Origin: Mycteria americana
Taxonomy: Eukaryota; Chordata; Aves; Ciconiiformes; Ciconiidae
DNA: 64,000 nt
NCBI RefSeq assembly: GCF_035582795.1
Contig: NC_134370.1
Span: 37,249,501-37,313,500, forward strand
Direction of reading: 5' to 3'
Position numbers and translations under genes: made by a program. This document shows positions 10,901 to 25,900 of the stretch, piece by piece (within the stretch, counting starts at the first letter, position 1; every line of letters begins with the position of its first letter). A model generated the notes under the pieces. That model did no database searches. It had not been told where the DNA came from and was given only the letters and a program-made list of their open reading frames with translations.

Positions 10901-13900
10901 ATGTTATTTAAAGAGTTTAATGAACCTCTTTAAACTTGCTGTATTTTGATTAAAATTGTCGATGTCTTTTTTGTGTAGAAATCCTGCCATGATCCATATT
11001 AAAAGCATACACACAGACTCACTAAATTGAACAGGTTTATGGCATATTTCTAGCCTATTTACTTAGTATTAATTCTTTAAGGAACAAGAAGATGATTCTT
11101 GTATGATTTTAGCCAGTCTGTAGGGCTCACTGTCCTAAGTGTTACATCAGTTTGGGAATTATTAGTCTGCATATATATTGCATATTAACAACAGTAAGTT
11201 AAGCATGGCAGTCAGGAACTCAGTAGAAAGTTCTCGCCTCACACAGAGGCAAGATAACTGCTAAGGTCACTGGTGATTTGTGTGGGACAGTGGCTTCCAG
11301 GGTGCAGTGGGGCTGGGACTTGAGGTCTTTTGTCTTACACAGGCATGATAATACTGCAGCATTCATTGTGCCGATATTGATAAGAATAGCAGCAAGAAAA
11401 CACATTATGATAACACAATATTACACTGAAAGTCTGCCCATACATTGTCTTTGCTGATCGCTCGTTACAGGATCACTGTTGGTACCTTTTGGGTAAACAT
11501 GTAAAACAATTGTTTTCTTTATATGTATTGTAACCAGCCTTAGTGATAGCTATTTGGGTCCTCTTAGTCAGTTTAGCTTCTTAAGATTTACCTATTTTTC
11601 TTCTACCGCTCTAATCTTGAGTGTTTCTGGAAAGATCGTTTTGATGGCTTTAGGAGGTCATGTCTGAAATCATTAGTGTTAGATGACTAAAAGAACAGCA
11701 AAAATCCATGGATTGGTGGGCCCTATTTGTCTTTTTAGAGTTATGTTTTATAATATGACTAGAAAGTATATGTATGTTTGTTGTCTCTTCAACTTATTAC
11801 TGTAAATACCTTACAAAATGTTGGAAAAATACAAATGAAGCCATAAAATGGAGATACATTGTGAAAATCTTGTTGCTAAATAAGCGCACCTCTAAGAGCC
11901 ATCAAGTTTGCTATAAACTGGGATTTCTACCTCAACTAACTTTCTATGAAATCCTTCATGGGTTAACATAAAATAATAATAAGTAAAAACACTAGCTATA
12001 CTATCACTTCAGAATTTAGACCAAAACATACAGGGGTTTTGATGAACGAAGCATTAAATTGGATTAATAAAATTGTAGTAGCAAGCATTAATAAATCAGA
12101 CGATGATCATAATAATCTGAAATACTTCACTCAATTTTAAATATTTATATATTTTTTAATTTTCTTAGGTCCCTACACATTTGTTCAGCAGCATCTCATG
12201 TTAGGTACAGACCCACGGACAATTCTGAAAGATCTGCTACCAGAAACAATCCCTCCACCTGAACTGGATGATATGACACTGTGGCAAATTGTTATAAACA
12301 TTCTTTCAGAACCACCAAAAAGAAAAAAAAGAAAAGATATTAACACTATTGATGATGCTGTGAAACTTTTACAAGAATGCAAAAAAATAATGGTCTTGAC
12401 TGGAGCTGGGGTACGTATTGCTGCAACGACAATGAGAGAATATGTAGACAGTTGGTTAAATACTTATCCAGTGCTTTACAGCATGCAGGTGATGTGACCC
12501 TTGCAGCGTTCGTAATCAAATGATTGTGCTAGATGGGAAGAGGAGGCACAGCTGTCCACTAGAACGATGCACACTGCAAGACGGGAGCTTAAGTTGGAAA
12601 TTACAAGATCTCTCTTCTTATAAGAAAATATTCTTAAACATTTAAACTCTTAAAACAGTTGCTTCCATGCAAAATAGTTATGGAATAAGATCACACCTAC
12701 CTGTTCCAGAACATTTTCTATCGTAGTCATTTTTTCATTTGAAACAAAGGTAATGATTTTTTAAACAAAATGTCAGTGGATCTCTTAAAATACCTGATGA
12801 AGCTAGAGGGACTAGAAGAATAGGACTCGAAAAGAAAAAAAAGGAAAGAGTGTACGTGGGGGGGAGGATTATAAGGCGAGTTTGATTAGATTTCAGTAGA
12901 CTGAATTTTACTTGTAACGTGCTGCTCTGTGACGGTAATAAGATTACTCACTGTTTCACTGAAGAACATTTTAAAACTGTTGTACATTTGCAGCTTTATA
13001 CCTATGTACCAGATCATGATACAAAAGTCGATCATTTTTTGCTGCTGCTGTTCATACACAGAGGGTGTGACACCATTCAGAAAAGATGAGTAATTCAAAT
13101 CAGCTTGTTAGAAAAGCACTGCTACTTCTATTACCCAATCTTGCTCTTTCTATAATTGCTATCAGACACCTGTTTCTCCTCCTCTTCCCATAGTATTTTG
13201 GGGTAGTCTGAGACAAATTTTAGTCTTTATTGACTACTACAATGCTTTGATAAACAATGTTCATTTATTAAAAGGGGTTTATTCATCAAAAGTAAGAATC
13301 TATTCTGTTACTGTGTTTGCATGTAAAAAAAATCCAAGCCTAAGTTGGGAGATCAATGAACACTTACTAATCAAATTTAATGGAATGGTATTTTAAATTT
13401 GTGTTCACTTCTTGCAAAACTTCCAGTAGTAAAAGTAAGTTCTGATGTCCCTATTACTGCCTGTACGGATTGTACTAAAGGGTTTTTTTGTCCAGTTGTC
13501 AAACTTTGTTTCTATGCTGTTTCTCCTGCTTGTGATTTGGGAATTGTTATATTGGTCCAAAAAAAGAAAAAAAAAGGAAAAAAAAGGAAAAATAAATACA
13601 GAGAACCCAGACTGGTTTTGTTCTTAATGTCTCTGAGCACTGTGAGCATACAGAAATGTGGTTTCCCAAATAGTTTGTATCATAGCAACTCTTTATAGCT
13701 GAATATGTAGTTTTGCTTATTTCAGATTGCAAAAATATATTTCAGGTGTCTGTGTCTTGTGGAATACCTGACTTTAGATCAAGAGATGGCATCTATGCAC
13801 GCCTTGCTGTAGACTTCCCAGACCTTCCAGATCCACAAGCAATGTTTGATATAGAATACTTCAGAAAGGATCCCAGGCCATTTTTTAAGTTTGCAAAGGT

Positions 13901-16900
13901 ATGGTTTTCCAACAGTTCTTACCTTGGTCAGTAAAGACAGATAACAATATTAAAATGCATAAATCAGATATAAAACTATTCCGTTAACAAAATGGTATCT
14001 TTGTCTTTTTTTATAAATAAGATAGAAAAATATGTTAATATATTGAATTTACTTTAATGAGAGACCTCATTCAGTAGCATAATAACTCTCTCCTTGGGCA
14101 GGTCTTTGCAATGTATCAATTTTATATTCTCAGTGTTACTTCAGTCATTGTATGCAACTACATATTAGCCTTATTAGAAATATTTAGCAACATTCTCTCT
14201 TTTTTTAAAAGCTTATTTTTACTGTTCCTGTTATACGTTCTTACATATATAAACATTCTAGATGGTGTCTCTAATTTCAGGGAGGATAAATAAAAACTTG
14301 TGGTTATTTGATCAAACCTCAATAATCTTAGCTGCTGTTACTTTCTCTGAAAAATGAAAGAATATGAGAAACTTTTGGCCAGCACATGAGTAATGTGGAA
14401 AGCTACATTTGAATTTGATATGCTGTGGCATGCTCTTCAATGTCATACAATACAATCCATTTTATCACTGTATTTACAGTAAAGAAGACTAAAGCAGTTT
14501 CATGCACTAATAAGTTTGCTCTTGTTTCAGGTTTTGATAGAGCTGTCACAAGGATCTGTTCATCTTAGACAATTAAAGCCTTTTTGCAGGGACTGTGTTT
14601 GCTTAAAAGGGAGAATGCAGCAGTTTTTGGAAAGATGTTAGTGATATTAAACAGTTTAAAAAGCAGGGAGTACATCTCTGAGACAAGAAGGAATTGTAGA
14701 AGCTGTACACATATGTAGAAACAAAAAAAATAATTTAGTCTGGAATTTCCTTGGGACAAAAAAATAAAAACCAAAATCTTACAAGAATTACTACAGGACC
14801 AGTAAGGACTTGTGAAAATCAATCACTACTAGTTGTGCTCACTCTTTCTTCCCTTTGCTCACAATTTATACTACTGCTCTGTTATGTTGTAAAGATTGGA
14901 AAAGAAAAATCAACACATTCTTCAGCTGCTTGGCTTTCTCTGAAAGCATCCTATCCAGATACTAACATATTTTGATGCTCATTAGTATACTGAGTTCGCT
15001 GGTTTTTCAATATTTAAAAAAACAACCAACCAAAAAACCCCACAGCAAACAAAAGCCCAACTTACTTCTGAAGCCTGTCTATACACAGGTTTTACCAGAA
15101 TAGTCCAAATCCAATTTGGCCGATACTTTTTGACTAAAATAACTTTTCCTCCTTCTCCTTTTCTCTCCATCAGCTCAGGTAGATATTAATTTCTTATTCC
15201 GTGAAATCTTAAGTTCCTTTAATTCTAGGGGCAAAGAACGGCCAAATAAATTTGCAGAGCTCAGTGGCAGAACATGTCTTGCTTCTTCAGACTAAGATAT
15301 AAGAGTTGTTAGGACCACATGAATATCTGATTATAATTGTGTAATACCCTAGTCATAATCTAGGTAATAGCACTATGAGCAATCGTTGGTCATTGCTGCA
15401 GTTTAACTCCAAAGACCCATGTAGCTTCAGAATTATGAGTAACTTGAAATACTTTGGGTAGAAACAAATGCTTTCAAAAAGTCTTTTTTGTTTGTTAATA
15501 GTTAGGCTATACGGTAGCTGAAGGCAGAGCTGTCACAAAGATTAATTTAACAGTTCACTGTTGTGCTAGAACTTTTGGTTCAGCTTTAAGTATCTACTGG
15601 TAAAGGTAGGCAGCAGCTGCCTTCTTGCTAACTTTCTTTTGCCCAGTGACTCTTGTGCTTTTTCTCTAAAAAGGCCTCACTTTCCCAGGTGAGACTCCAG
15701 CCCAGTTGCTGTTCAGTGGTGAGAGAGTGACTGGAGAGCAGAGGGTCTGGAATTGAGTTCCTCCCCTAAATAAGTGCTCCTGAGCAACAGAGTGGTGGTG
15801 GTGCTGCTGCTGATGTCCTCCTTGTTGCACAGCAACAAGATGTACCACTTGGGGTGGTCAACTCTAGACAGAGGTTCCTAGCATGAAGCTTTCAGCTGGG
15901 TGCCCACATTTAATTTTTCCTTTTGGCAGGCTCCTTTTTCACTGTGAGCAGACATCAAATCATTCTACAAAATTGCCTACGGTTTTTTCCATATGCTCTA
16001 TAGATACACCTACTTCCTCTACCTGCTTGATCTAATGGAAGGACTAAGCATCTATCAGGCACAGTGAAATTGCTCTGCTAAGCCATATGGTTTTAACTTG
16101 ATGACTACTCTAATTAGCAAAATAGGCAAAGCTGGTCAGAATACCACCTGTTCTCCCCTTTATATCCAATGCCATTCTGCTTTCTGGGCTTCCGTCTTCT
16201 AGGAGTGGCTGTCAATAATGCTGAGTAAAAACTGCTTATCCCAAACCAAAAGACCAGAATCCAAATTCCTCATTAAATTTTTGTTGGACTGCAGTTAAAC
16301 CATGTATGTTTCTAATAACAAATATTGAGGTTACTTGACACTTACAAAGGAAAAAAAGCTTTCCTATTTCATAATTCTCAAAACCAAAAAATATCTAAAC
16401 CTTGCTTTTATGCTTCCTGAAGAACAAAATACCAGCTTGCATAGAGCAATTCATCCTGACATGATCAGAAGCTCAGCTGTTGAAAGAAGAGTTGGATCAG
16501 AGAAATGGCAAAATGCAAAGGGAGTGACAACATTAACTGCTGACATAATCATTATTGATAATATTTAGCTCTGTGTGAATTGCTGCAGTTGGAATACAGA
16601 CATTGTGTATCCATTTACACTTTCTAATGTACTTTTGAATTCCCTAGGAAATCTATCCAGGACAATTCCAGCCATCTCTCTGTCACAAGTTCATAGCTTT
16701 GATGGATAAAGAAGGAAAACTACTTCGCAACTATACTCAGAACATAGACACATTGGAACAGGTTGCAGGAATCCAAAGGATAATACAGTGTCATGGTTAG
16801 TGGTTTTAGTTTCACTTTTCTTATTTTATGTGTAGGAATTATTTTTACTGGTGCATGTGACAAGGTAATCGTTATTGGAATTAAATTCTTTTTTTCTTGA

Positions 16901-19900
16901 ATTGGTATCTCTTGGCAACAAATATTCTGCTTTTAAAATGTTGATTTTTTTTTTTTTTTTTAGGTAGCTTAAATATTTAAATCAGAGGTGTTTCAAGTGG
17001 AAATACTTCTTTCAGAAATTATGCTTGATAAGCAGTGGTCTTTGTGTATCAGTGAAGATCCGCACCCTGTTGGCACAAGCTTAGACCTTAACTTTTAAAA
17101 TGTATTTGGTGCTTCTTTATCTTCATGTATGAGAACATAGTGTAGAAATAAGACTTTTTATACGTCACTCTCACTGTCTATCAATGAAATGGAGTTTGGC
17201 TGTTATCTGATTCTTTATTTAGGTTATATTCCATTGAAATCTTAAAATATCCTGACACTTCAGTGACTTTACCTCATGTATAAAATATTGTGGATTAATC
17301 ACCTGTTCAGTTCAGTTGAACTGAAGATGATCTTGTTACACCTTCAGTGTCATACACATTCTGTAATTATGATACCAAATTAAGTGGAATCTCTTAATTA
17401 CTTGCTTGATATGTTTTCCATTTCCAAGGACTGGAAAATGTCAAGCTAAAAGTCCAAGGATTCGTTTTTAAGGAAAGGACGCAGAAAATTAGTTCTTAAA
17501 GTGCACATTTGGATGATTTAGTAGACTTCTGGCAAATAAACTGTTTAAAAGCAGTGTTGGCATGTTTGTAAGACCTGTCTGTCCAATTCCACCTTTTCCA
17601 GGGACCAAACTCACTTGGTTTCCTTATCTACAAAGCTTAGCTTAGTGCCAGGTTCATCAATGTTCTTTTTTCAGACAGAGCAAACATGGTGCTCTGTCAT
17701 GACCAAACAGCACACAGTAGAATCCTACCTGTTGAATAACCCAAGCCTAGTGCTAGTTTCCATTTGTGCTTAGTGTGTCATGCATTGTCTTTTGGTTGTC
17801 ATTCCCTATGAGGTATTTATCATGAACTTCTTACATGCTTGTGTTTTTGCACATCACTGCCACACTCCAGCTTCCCATTTTTTCAGTTGCACACTACAGT
17901 AATGAGATTTCAGACAATCTTTAGTGTATGTCCTGTATAAGTTGATTTTAAATTAAAAAGATTCTTTAAAAATATGCTGTGGACTTGGAGATTTTGAGGC
18001 CTTTGGAAATTAGCAAAGGTTGTTTTGACCATATCGAGCTTTATCTGACATACAGTAACGCTGCTCTTTAACAAATGCTAGTTGACACTGGTAGTGGCTA
18101 AAGAGAAACTGAAACTGTTATGTAAGGGTTCATCCTGCTATATGTATTCTATCTCTTTTGTCTAGCTGTGGCAATGGCAAGTTAATCATGAGTGTGCCAA
18201 ATGACAAGGAACCTTGTAATGATTTGGGGCGTTCATATATGAACCTCTGAGCCCATTTCACACTGCAGACATACAGTAAAGTTGCTATGTGAAAACTGTA
18301 TCTTGGATGCATTTTCTGAATTTAAAATGGCATTTGCATTTAACCAACATCCTACTCCTAAAACAAGATTTCTGCTGACTAACATCTAGAAGAACTACTT
18401 TTAGTACTACAAGTATCTTATCTTAATTTTAGATTACTTCTTAATGACTGATTTTTATAGCACTGCATCGTAACAGCCTTTGTGTCAAAACAGCTTGGGC
18501 AAAAAGACCAAATCTGAATGACTGAAAATCCTTATTTCTACCATACGGGTTTTTCCCCTCAGGTTCCTTTGCAACAGCTTCCTGCCTGATCTGTAAATAC
18601 AAAGTTGATTGTGAAGTTGTTCGAGGAGATATTTTCAATCAGGTAAAAATTTACTTTAACTCACTGCAGCTTTTTAATAAGTAACTCTCAAAAAAACCCC
18701 CAAAATACCACCCTCGGATTGCTTAAAAGATCTGCTTTTAAAAGGCTACATATCTTTGTATGTATTTCATAAAAGTGCCTATCGGTATTTTAGCATTTCC
18801 TCTAGTATTTAAAAGTATACTCAAATACTATACTGCAAAAATTAGGTAATGGGAAAAAGCAGAAAAAACCCATAACAGTCCATTTTTAATGGCACCTCCA
18901 AGAAAAGTAGAGGTTAAAATGGTAAGTAGAAAGTTGGATTTATACCTGTTTTAAGTTAATCTGAACTCACAGTCACATTGAGAAAGCATTGTTAGCTATT
19001 TATGACATCAGTTGCTCTTTGAGCATTTACCTACGTTAAAAATATGTTTAAATAGTAGATGGTGCATGGAGAAGTTGCTAACTACAGAGCAGCCTCTGAG
19101 CAAGGAAGAGGATCAAACAAGATGTCTGACGTGTCCTTTCTAGGACTTCTGAACTCTTCCATATTTCGAACTCCCCACATCTGGGTGTGAAGGGCCCCAG
19201 GGCCAAGGCAGGAGTTAGTTCTGCTCTGTCAGAGCAGATGAACCTTTGGCTTGGCAAGACCCTCTTTGCTCTTCTTCCCCTTCTTTTGAAGGAACAGAGG
19301 AGATGATGAGTGTCTGCTCAAAAAGATCTGATTTATACAAGTGGAAGGGGACTCTCTGTCTCCAGGCTCATGTGTTTTTGCTAAATGCTTAGAGTCCACA
19401 GTTGCAACTTTAGATGAGAAACATGGAAGGGATGTAAATCTTTCAAGTGTTACATTTGAAATGAAATGTGATGAAAGCCTTTCAGAAGAGATGTTTGAGT
19501 TAAAGCTTTAAGAAATGTGAACCTCATAAGCCTGAAGCTTTGTAACAGTGAAATATTGAATGTGAACTCTGGTTTACTTTGCTATTAAGAATATTCTTTT
19601 TGAGAACTTTTTATCTTACAGATGTTTGCTGCTCCTTTACCTTCAAAGCCAGCTGGTTGGAGTTTAGGTTTTTTTCGTTCTAAGCAACCATTCCTAAACA
19701 TTCTGTAATTTTCTGGTTTGATTGTTAGTGGTCAGGACTCTTTTTCCTAACAACACTTTAATCATTGTACATATATATGCTGAACCAAACTTCTGCCCCA
19801 ATGGCCTGTCCCTGCTGGTGGTCAGTAATGGAAGCGTGGGGAAGTGGAGGGCAATACTGTAGCAATTACTGTAGCATAGTGAGAACAAAGAGGGGTCTTA

Positions 19901-22900
19901 CTCCCGAGATGAGACTGAAGGAGCTTTTTACACTCAATCTCTCAGCCCTAATCTTACAGTACTGTTGCCAGGCATATCTTTCCAGGGCAGGCCCTAGCTG
20001 CAATACTGAATTATTTTCATAACACAAAATAAATATGGTTATTGCCAAATACAATTTCACACAGCAAGAAATAGCGCTATTGAAAGAAAACATACTCTTT
20101 CTCCTTTATGCCTGAAAAAAAATTGTTCTATTTGCCATCATTATCTTTATTCCGTAGCCTGCATTTCCCAAACCAGTGCTATGCAGTTTATTTTTCTGTT
20201 GCCTCTCTAGAATACAGGATTTGGTTGCTTAGATGTCAAAAGAAACCTTTTCTGTACTTACAAAACAAAACACTGTCCATTTCAACAGCTTTGTTCTCTA
20301 ACAAGTCTCCCTTCACAAAAATGTTTTTGGCACCTGGGTCCCAATAGATAGTCCAGTTTCTAGTCTCTGCTGTCCTCCAGTACTTGAAAGTTCAGTTATA
20401 TGTGGCCCTGGGTCCTTAGTTTTCCCTAAAAATACTACCTTTCCTTTGCTCTGGTCCATCTTCTGATGGTCCTTAGGGCTTCAGCATCTTTCTGCCAGGA
20501 TTTCCTTTCAACATATTGTAGACTGAGAATTGCTTGAGATCATCTGTTTAGAAAACTACCAATTTCTTGTTGCTGCTCTTCATTCTTTTGCCACTTCCAA
20601 GATAAGGTGCTAGTTCCCTGTAGCATGATTGTTTCTCTTGGTTGCTGTACACAACCATCCTTCTGGATGAGAAGCAGCAGCAGTTATAAATCACACAGAT
20701 AGAACTTCTGAGTAAAACAATTTTCAGTCACTTCCAAAAATATCACTTTTGCTTTGCTTTTGACTATTTTAGGCACCTTCAAGAAATAGTGAAAGGGTTT
20801 CAGATTGAGGAAGAAAAGGCCCAAGAAATGGAAAACATGCACCAGTTCTTGGATATTCTTAAACCAACGTAATCCTTACTAATCTTGTTTTGATATATGG
20901 ATAACATCAATAGTCAAAGAGAAATTCCATTTCTCTTTCATTAGAGAAATACATCAGCAGAAGTGGTGGGGTTTTGGGGGAGTGCTAATTCTGGAGGGAG
21001 AGAGGACCCTAGGCAATTGAGTGGCCAATTATCTAGCTTTAACTTCTTGGTATCAATTTCAGCTCTTGGAATAGATCTTCCCCCTTACTGATGACCTTTC
21101 TGAGGATTAAGAGAGAAGCTGGTGAGTAGTGTAGAGTTGAAATGCATTTATGGGCCCATTACAGTGACTCAAGATGATTTGGATAGGGACATCAGTTGCT
21201 CTACAGAGATCCATTAAGTCACACGTCATTGGACTTCTGTGAGAAATGATGGAAACAGAGTTAAAATTACTTGGTCTCTTTAAATCAAAAGTTAGAGGTC
21301 TTCATTTCATCCTCCTCCTAATACAGAGCAAATTATTTTCCCTCCTTAAGCTTCCAACTGAAAGTGCAAAGGCATCACTAACATCAACAGAAGAAACAGC
21401 AGGGTTAAAAAGCTTCAGAAAGGTTTAAGCTGTTTATGTGTTATGAGCTCTCTTTCTAATATGTAAAGATCTGAGGAAAAAGATCAAGATCAATTCTACC
21501 CATCTGCTCCTTTTTGGGGAATTTAGTTGGTTTCCCTTTAGCATGGGGTTACTAGATGCTCTTTAGCTTGGGTATGCGGTGAAGGTTTCCTCTACACCAA
21601 TTCCTAGTTCTTGTGCCATATTGCTTCTTATGCATCCCTCCTGCAAGGTTTTCTTCAAAGAAGGATTGGATTCTTTGTTCAAAGACTTAGATTTTTGGGA
21701 AAGGTCCTTTGAGACTAGAGGAGGGCCTTTTACTTGTGAAGTTTTCTCATATGGAGAGCATTGTCTTTTGTCCTACTGCAGACATCCATAAACTAGTTCT
21801 TTGATTTAAACTTTCTAAGTTCTGTATTATTTTTTCTGCATATATTCTGTGTACAAGAGGGAGTTGTTATGCATTTAAATGTCAGTTTTCATATATTTTC
21901 CTATTACAATAAGTAATATACATCTCTTTACAGCTTTACATAGCACTAATTTGCTTGTGATGACTGCTGTAGGATTGCAGCTACATTTAGCTCCTTAGAT
22001 TTATTCTGGAGTATCGTATTTTAACACTACAGCTGAGAAGACTCGAACTGTTTGAAAGAAACATTGCTCAGTAGTAACTGAAGTATTGTCTATACATACT
22101 CACATTGCTCATCTTGTTTTTCTTCTCTCTGAAGAAGTCTTAAGACAGGAAAGAGTTGAAGGATCAACTCTTTTCAGGAGGAAACGGAACCTACTTCTCC
22201 ACAAATGTAACTTGTCCACTTTTTTTAGTGTACAAGGATTCTGCTCTGTTTTTGGAGGAATTGGAAAAGTTTAAAAGGGAGACCAAACAAAAGTTCTTTC
22301 CTGTGTTCTTGTCCTGTATGCTTTTTTGCTAGCCACCTGCTACAGTGCCATCTTGTTTTATGTGTATAACACATACCCTTTTGGAGGAGAGGAGAAAGTA
22401 GAGAGGTAAAGTTCTACAGTATACTCTTTGATTAGGAGGGGGTTTCTATCAGATCCTACAATGGAAACTGACAGTGAAATCTAAGTTTTTGCTCGGATTA
22501 AACCAAGAAAAATATATTCCTATCAAATAGGAGGTAATTACTCATTGGTGCTGAGCATGACTTCTGGACTTTGGCTTAGTTGTCAGATAAGATCTGTGGT
22601 GTAGATGCATGGTTTCTCCCTTTTGACTTAAGAGGACTCCCTCTTTATTCCTGCTGCAGTTTTATTTCTGTGTGCAGTTGCTGCAGGCTAGAGTAAGAAA
22701 TGTACTTGCCTGTACATCCACAGAAAAATGAAATGAGGAAATATCACTGAAACTTCCCTGTCTTTTGCCAAAATAAGTCACTGTGAATTGCTAAAATCTG
22801 AGGTTTTCAAGGGTGCAGCCTTGAATTGTAGTAATAGAAGCTATTCTAATGCAGGTTGTACCTAGATGTCCCAGATGTCCACCTGATGAACCGCTTGCGA

Positions 22901-25900
22901 TCATGAAGCCAGACATAGTGTTCTTCGGAGAGAACTTACCTGAGCAGTTCCATCGCGCCATGAAGTATGACAAAAATGAAGTTGATCTCCTTATTGTTAT
23001 TGGGTCTTCACTGAAAGTAAGACCAGTAGCGTTGATTCCAAGTAAGTGACTATCTCTGGTAATATTTTCTTCCAAAAATTTGGATCAAAAGTGAAATTCT
23101 CAGTTAAGAGCTCTAAGAAATGCTTTTGGCTTGATTCAGTGAAGAAACTAGGTTAAGCATCTAGTTTTCTAAGATGAAAACCGATTGCCTATGTAAAGCT
23201 GAAATGCAAAATACAGAAAGTAACAATTTCTAAGTGCTTTTTCTACACTCCAGGCAGATCTCAAGGTAGTGAAACGATAATCTGAAAAACTACTCTCCTA
23301 AAACCTGACTTTGTTCTGAGATTCAATTCATTTCTCCCCCTGCTTGCAATATGCTTTCAGAGTTACTTGAAAGATTTAGAAAGGAATCATCTTTAAAAAG
23401 ATAAATGCAGTATCAAAAAATCAGGTCAAGTACATCAGGTGTCTGAGTTGTAGCTTATTTTAAAGTCAATACTTAATACTAAATGATACATAGTGGGCAT
23501 TATATAGTGTGTCACCATTTGGATCCTTAGCTTTTAAAAGTGATATGGAAAAACATCTCTGGTAATATACATTATAGAAAAACGCCCTTCAGGAAGGCTG
23601 AGAAAATACCCCGAGAGGTGATTTATTTGCCTATTGAGTGCAAGACTTACTGGTACTACAGAAATTCTCTTCACATGTAAGCCTGAGAAGGACATGGGCT
23701 TAGCATCTGATTAACTGGGAACAGTACCGCACCCATGGCCTTTGTAATAACATCCTCTTCTCTGTGCAAGAGGCAGCGCCTAGTGTTTAGGCTGATGGGA
23801 AATGCATAAGGACGGGAAAGTTAGGATCCACTACACACACCATTGCTCTTTCCGTGTCCTAGAACTGGATTTCATGAGTTGGTTACCTGAGGAATCAATG
23901 CTGGGTTACCAAATTGGTGGATTTTGGAAGCCTAAATGTCAGAACTGGGTTGAGCAACCCCGTACAGTGTGGATTGTACCTGGAAATATTGTGACCTAAT
24001 TAATGGGATGTCATTTACCAGCAGTATATTCTTCATGTGCGCTTAAGGACATAAAATGAATGCACAAAATCAACACAGATTTTCTAAGAGATTATAGTAC
24101 TAATTTTAATAATCTTTTTAACACTTGACCAAACATTGCTGTCATCAGTATTTCTGTGCATGTTTTTCTCAGTGATGGAGTAGAGGAACACTTTTTACTG
24201 GAAAAAAATGGGGGAAAAAATCTGGATAGGCTACAGTAGGCATAGGACCTCAAACTGCTATTGTTAAATTTGAGATTTGCTTGTCTTCTTCCTGATCTGA
24301 CTGTTTTGGTCTTGTTGCAAGTGAATGTATGAAGAGAAGTCTGAGGAATGAAACTTTCTAAGTAGATCTCTGCTGAAAGTGAAACTCAAGTGACTACCTT
24401 TAAATTCTCTTCTCTATATATAGGTTCCATCCCCCATGAAGTGCCTCAGATCTTAATTAATAGGGAACCTTTGCCTCATCTACACTTTGATGTGGAGCTT
24501 CTTGGAGACTGTGATGTTATTATTAATGAATTATGTCAAAGGCTAGGTAGCGAATATACAAAACTTTGCTACAATTCAGTAAAACTTTCAGAAATAACAG
24601 AAAAGCCTCCACGAACGCACAAGGAGCTTGAAATACACTCAGCCGAGCTACCGCCTACCCCTTTAAACATTTCAGAAGACTCTAGCTCACCAGAAAGGAT
24701 GACTCCACCAGACACTTCAGTGGTGTCTTCAGAACACCCAGCTGAATGTAAGGTAGAAAACTGTGATCCTGCCTCAGAAACTAAAGGGACCTGCACAGGG
24801 GAAAAGCTTCAGGACACACAGACATCGTCAGAAAACCCGGAAAATCCTACTAGTGAATTAATGAACTCTGAAACAATGAAGGAAAACGGATCTAACGGAG
24901 AAAATAAAGAAAAAAATGAAATATTAAAGAAGTGCTGGGTAAACAGATCTGCAAAAGAACAGATTAGCAAAAGGCTGGATGGTAAGTGTTAACTCATTTC
25001 AGTATTTTGCATTTTTTGGCCGAGATGTTTACTCTAGACTTACTTTAAAGCAATAAGTAAGTTACCCTTGAGGGAATCAGTGGGTTTTGGTGGTTATTTT
25101 TGTTTAGACAAGTACCTGCATAACTCATCATTGTAGCATTTATTTCTTTTGGAGGAGCTGATAGGAAAACTTTTTGTAATTCATAATAGGTTTTATAATC
25201 AGTGATTACATACTCCCTAAAAAGATCAAAGTTTAGGAGGTTGGAGGTAAGTATCCAAAAATAAATCAGTTTCTAACATTTTCAAATGCATTTTCAGAAA
25301 AATTAGTTTGATCCTCAGGTATTAAGAAGCTGGTCACACTAGGTCGTAATTTGGTATGGCAGTAGAACTGAAAGATGAAGTCATGATAGGAGTTGAAAAG
25401 CAAATCTCACAGCCGGAGCCAGGCACACTTTGAAGGAGACTTTAGACTTTCCAAGGAAGCCTTCCAGTCTGCAGTCTCTTAACTGATGTAAGGAGTTACC
25501 ACACTAGAAAATCAGTGTATTTTCAGAATCAGAAAATCAGAAGAACCAGGTATTAAATTGCAACTTTCCAAAGCAAAGGCTGTTTTTAAACTTTGTCAAG
25601 TACTCTGTGCAGTGGGTTCCAGTTGTGTTACAAATAATGGCAATCTAGCTGTGAATACATATACCAATGAAAAAAAGCTGCTAAACATTGAAGTTTAAAT
25701 GCTCTTTTGTGTCAAAGGGAGGGGGGAGAAGGAATGCTGAGCTTTCCAGTGAAGCATTTGTTATGTGCTTCATAGTAAATACATATACATTGAAATAAAT
25801 GCGTTTCTAACGTAATCTGATTTGTCAGTTAAGTTTCACTGTTGAAAATACATATATGCGGGTAGGTACCTTCTAACCAGAAGTCTGCAAGACCTCGTAT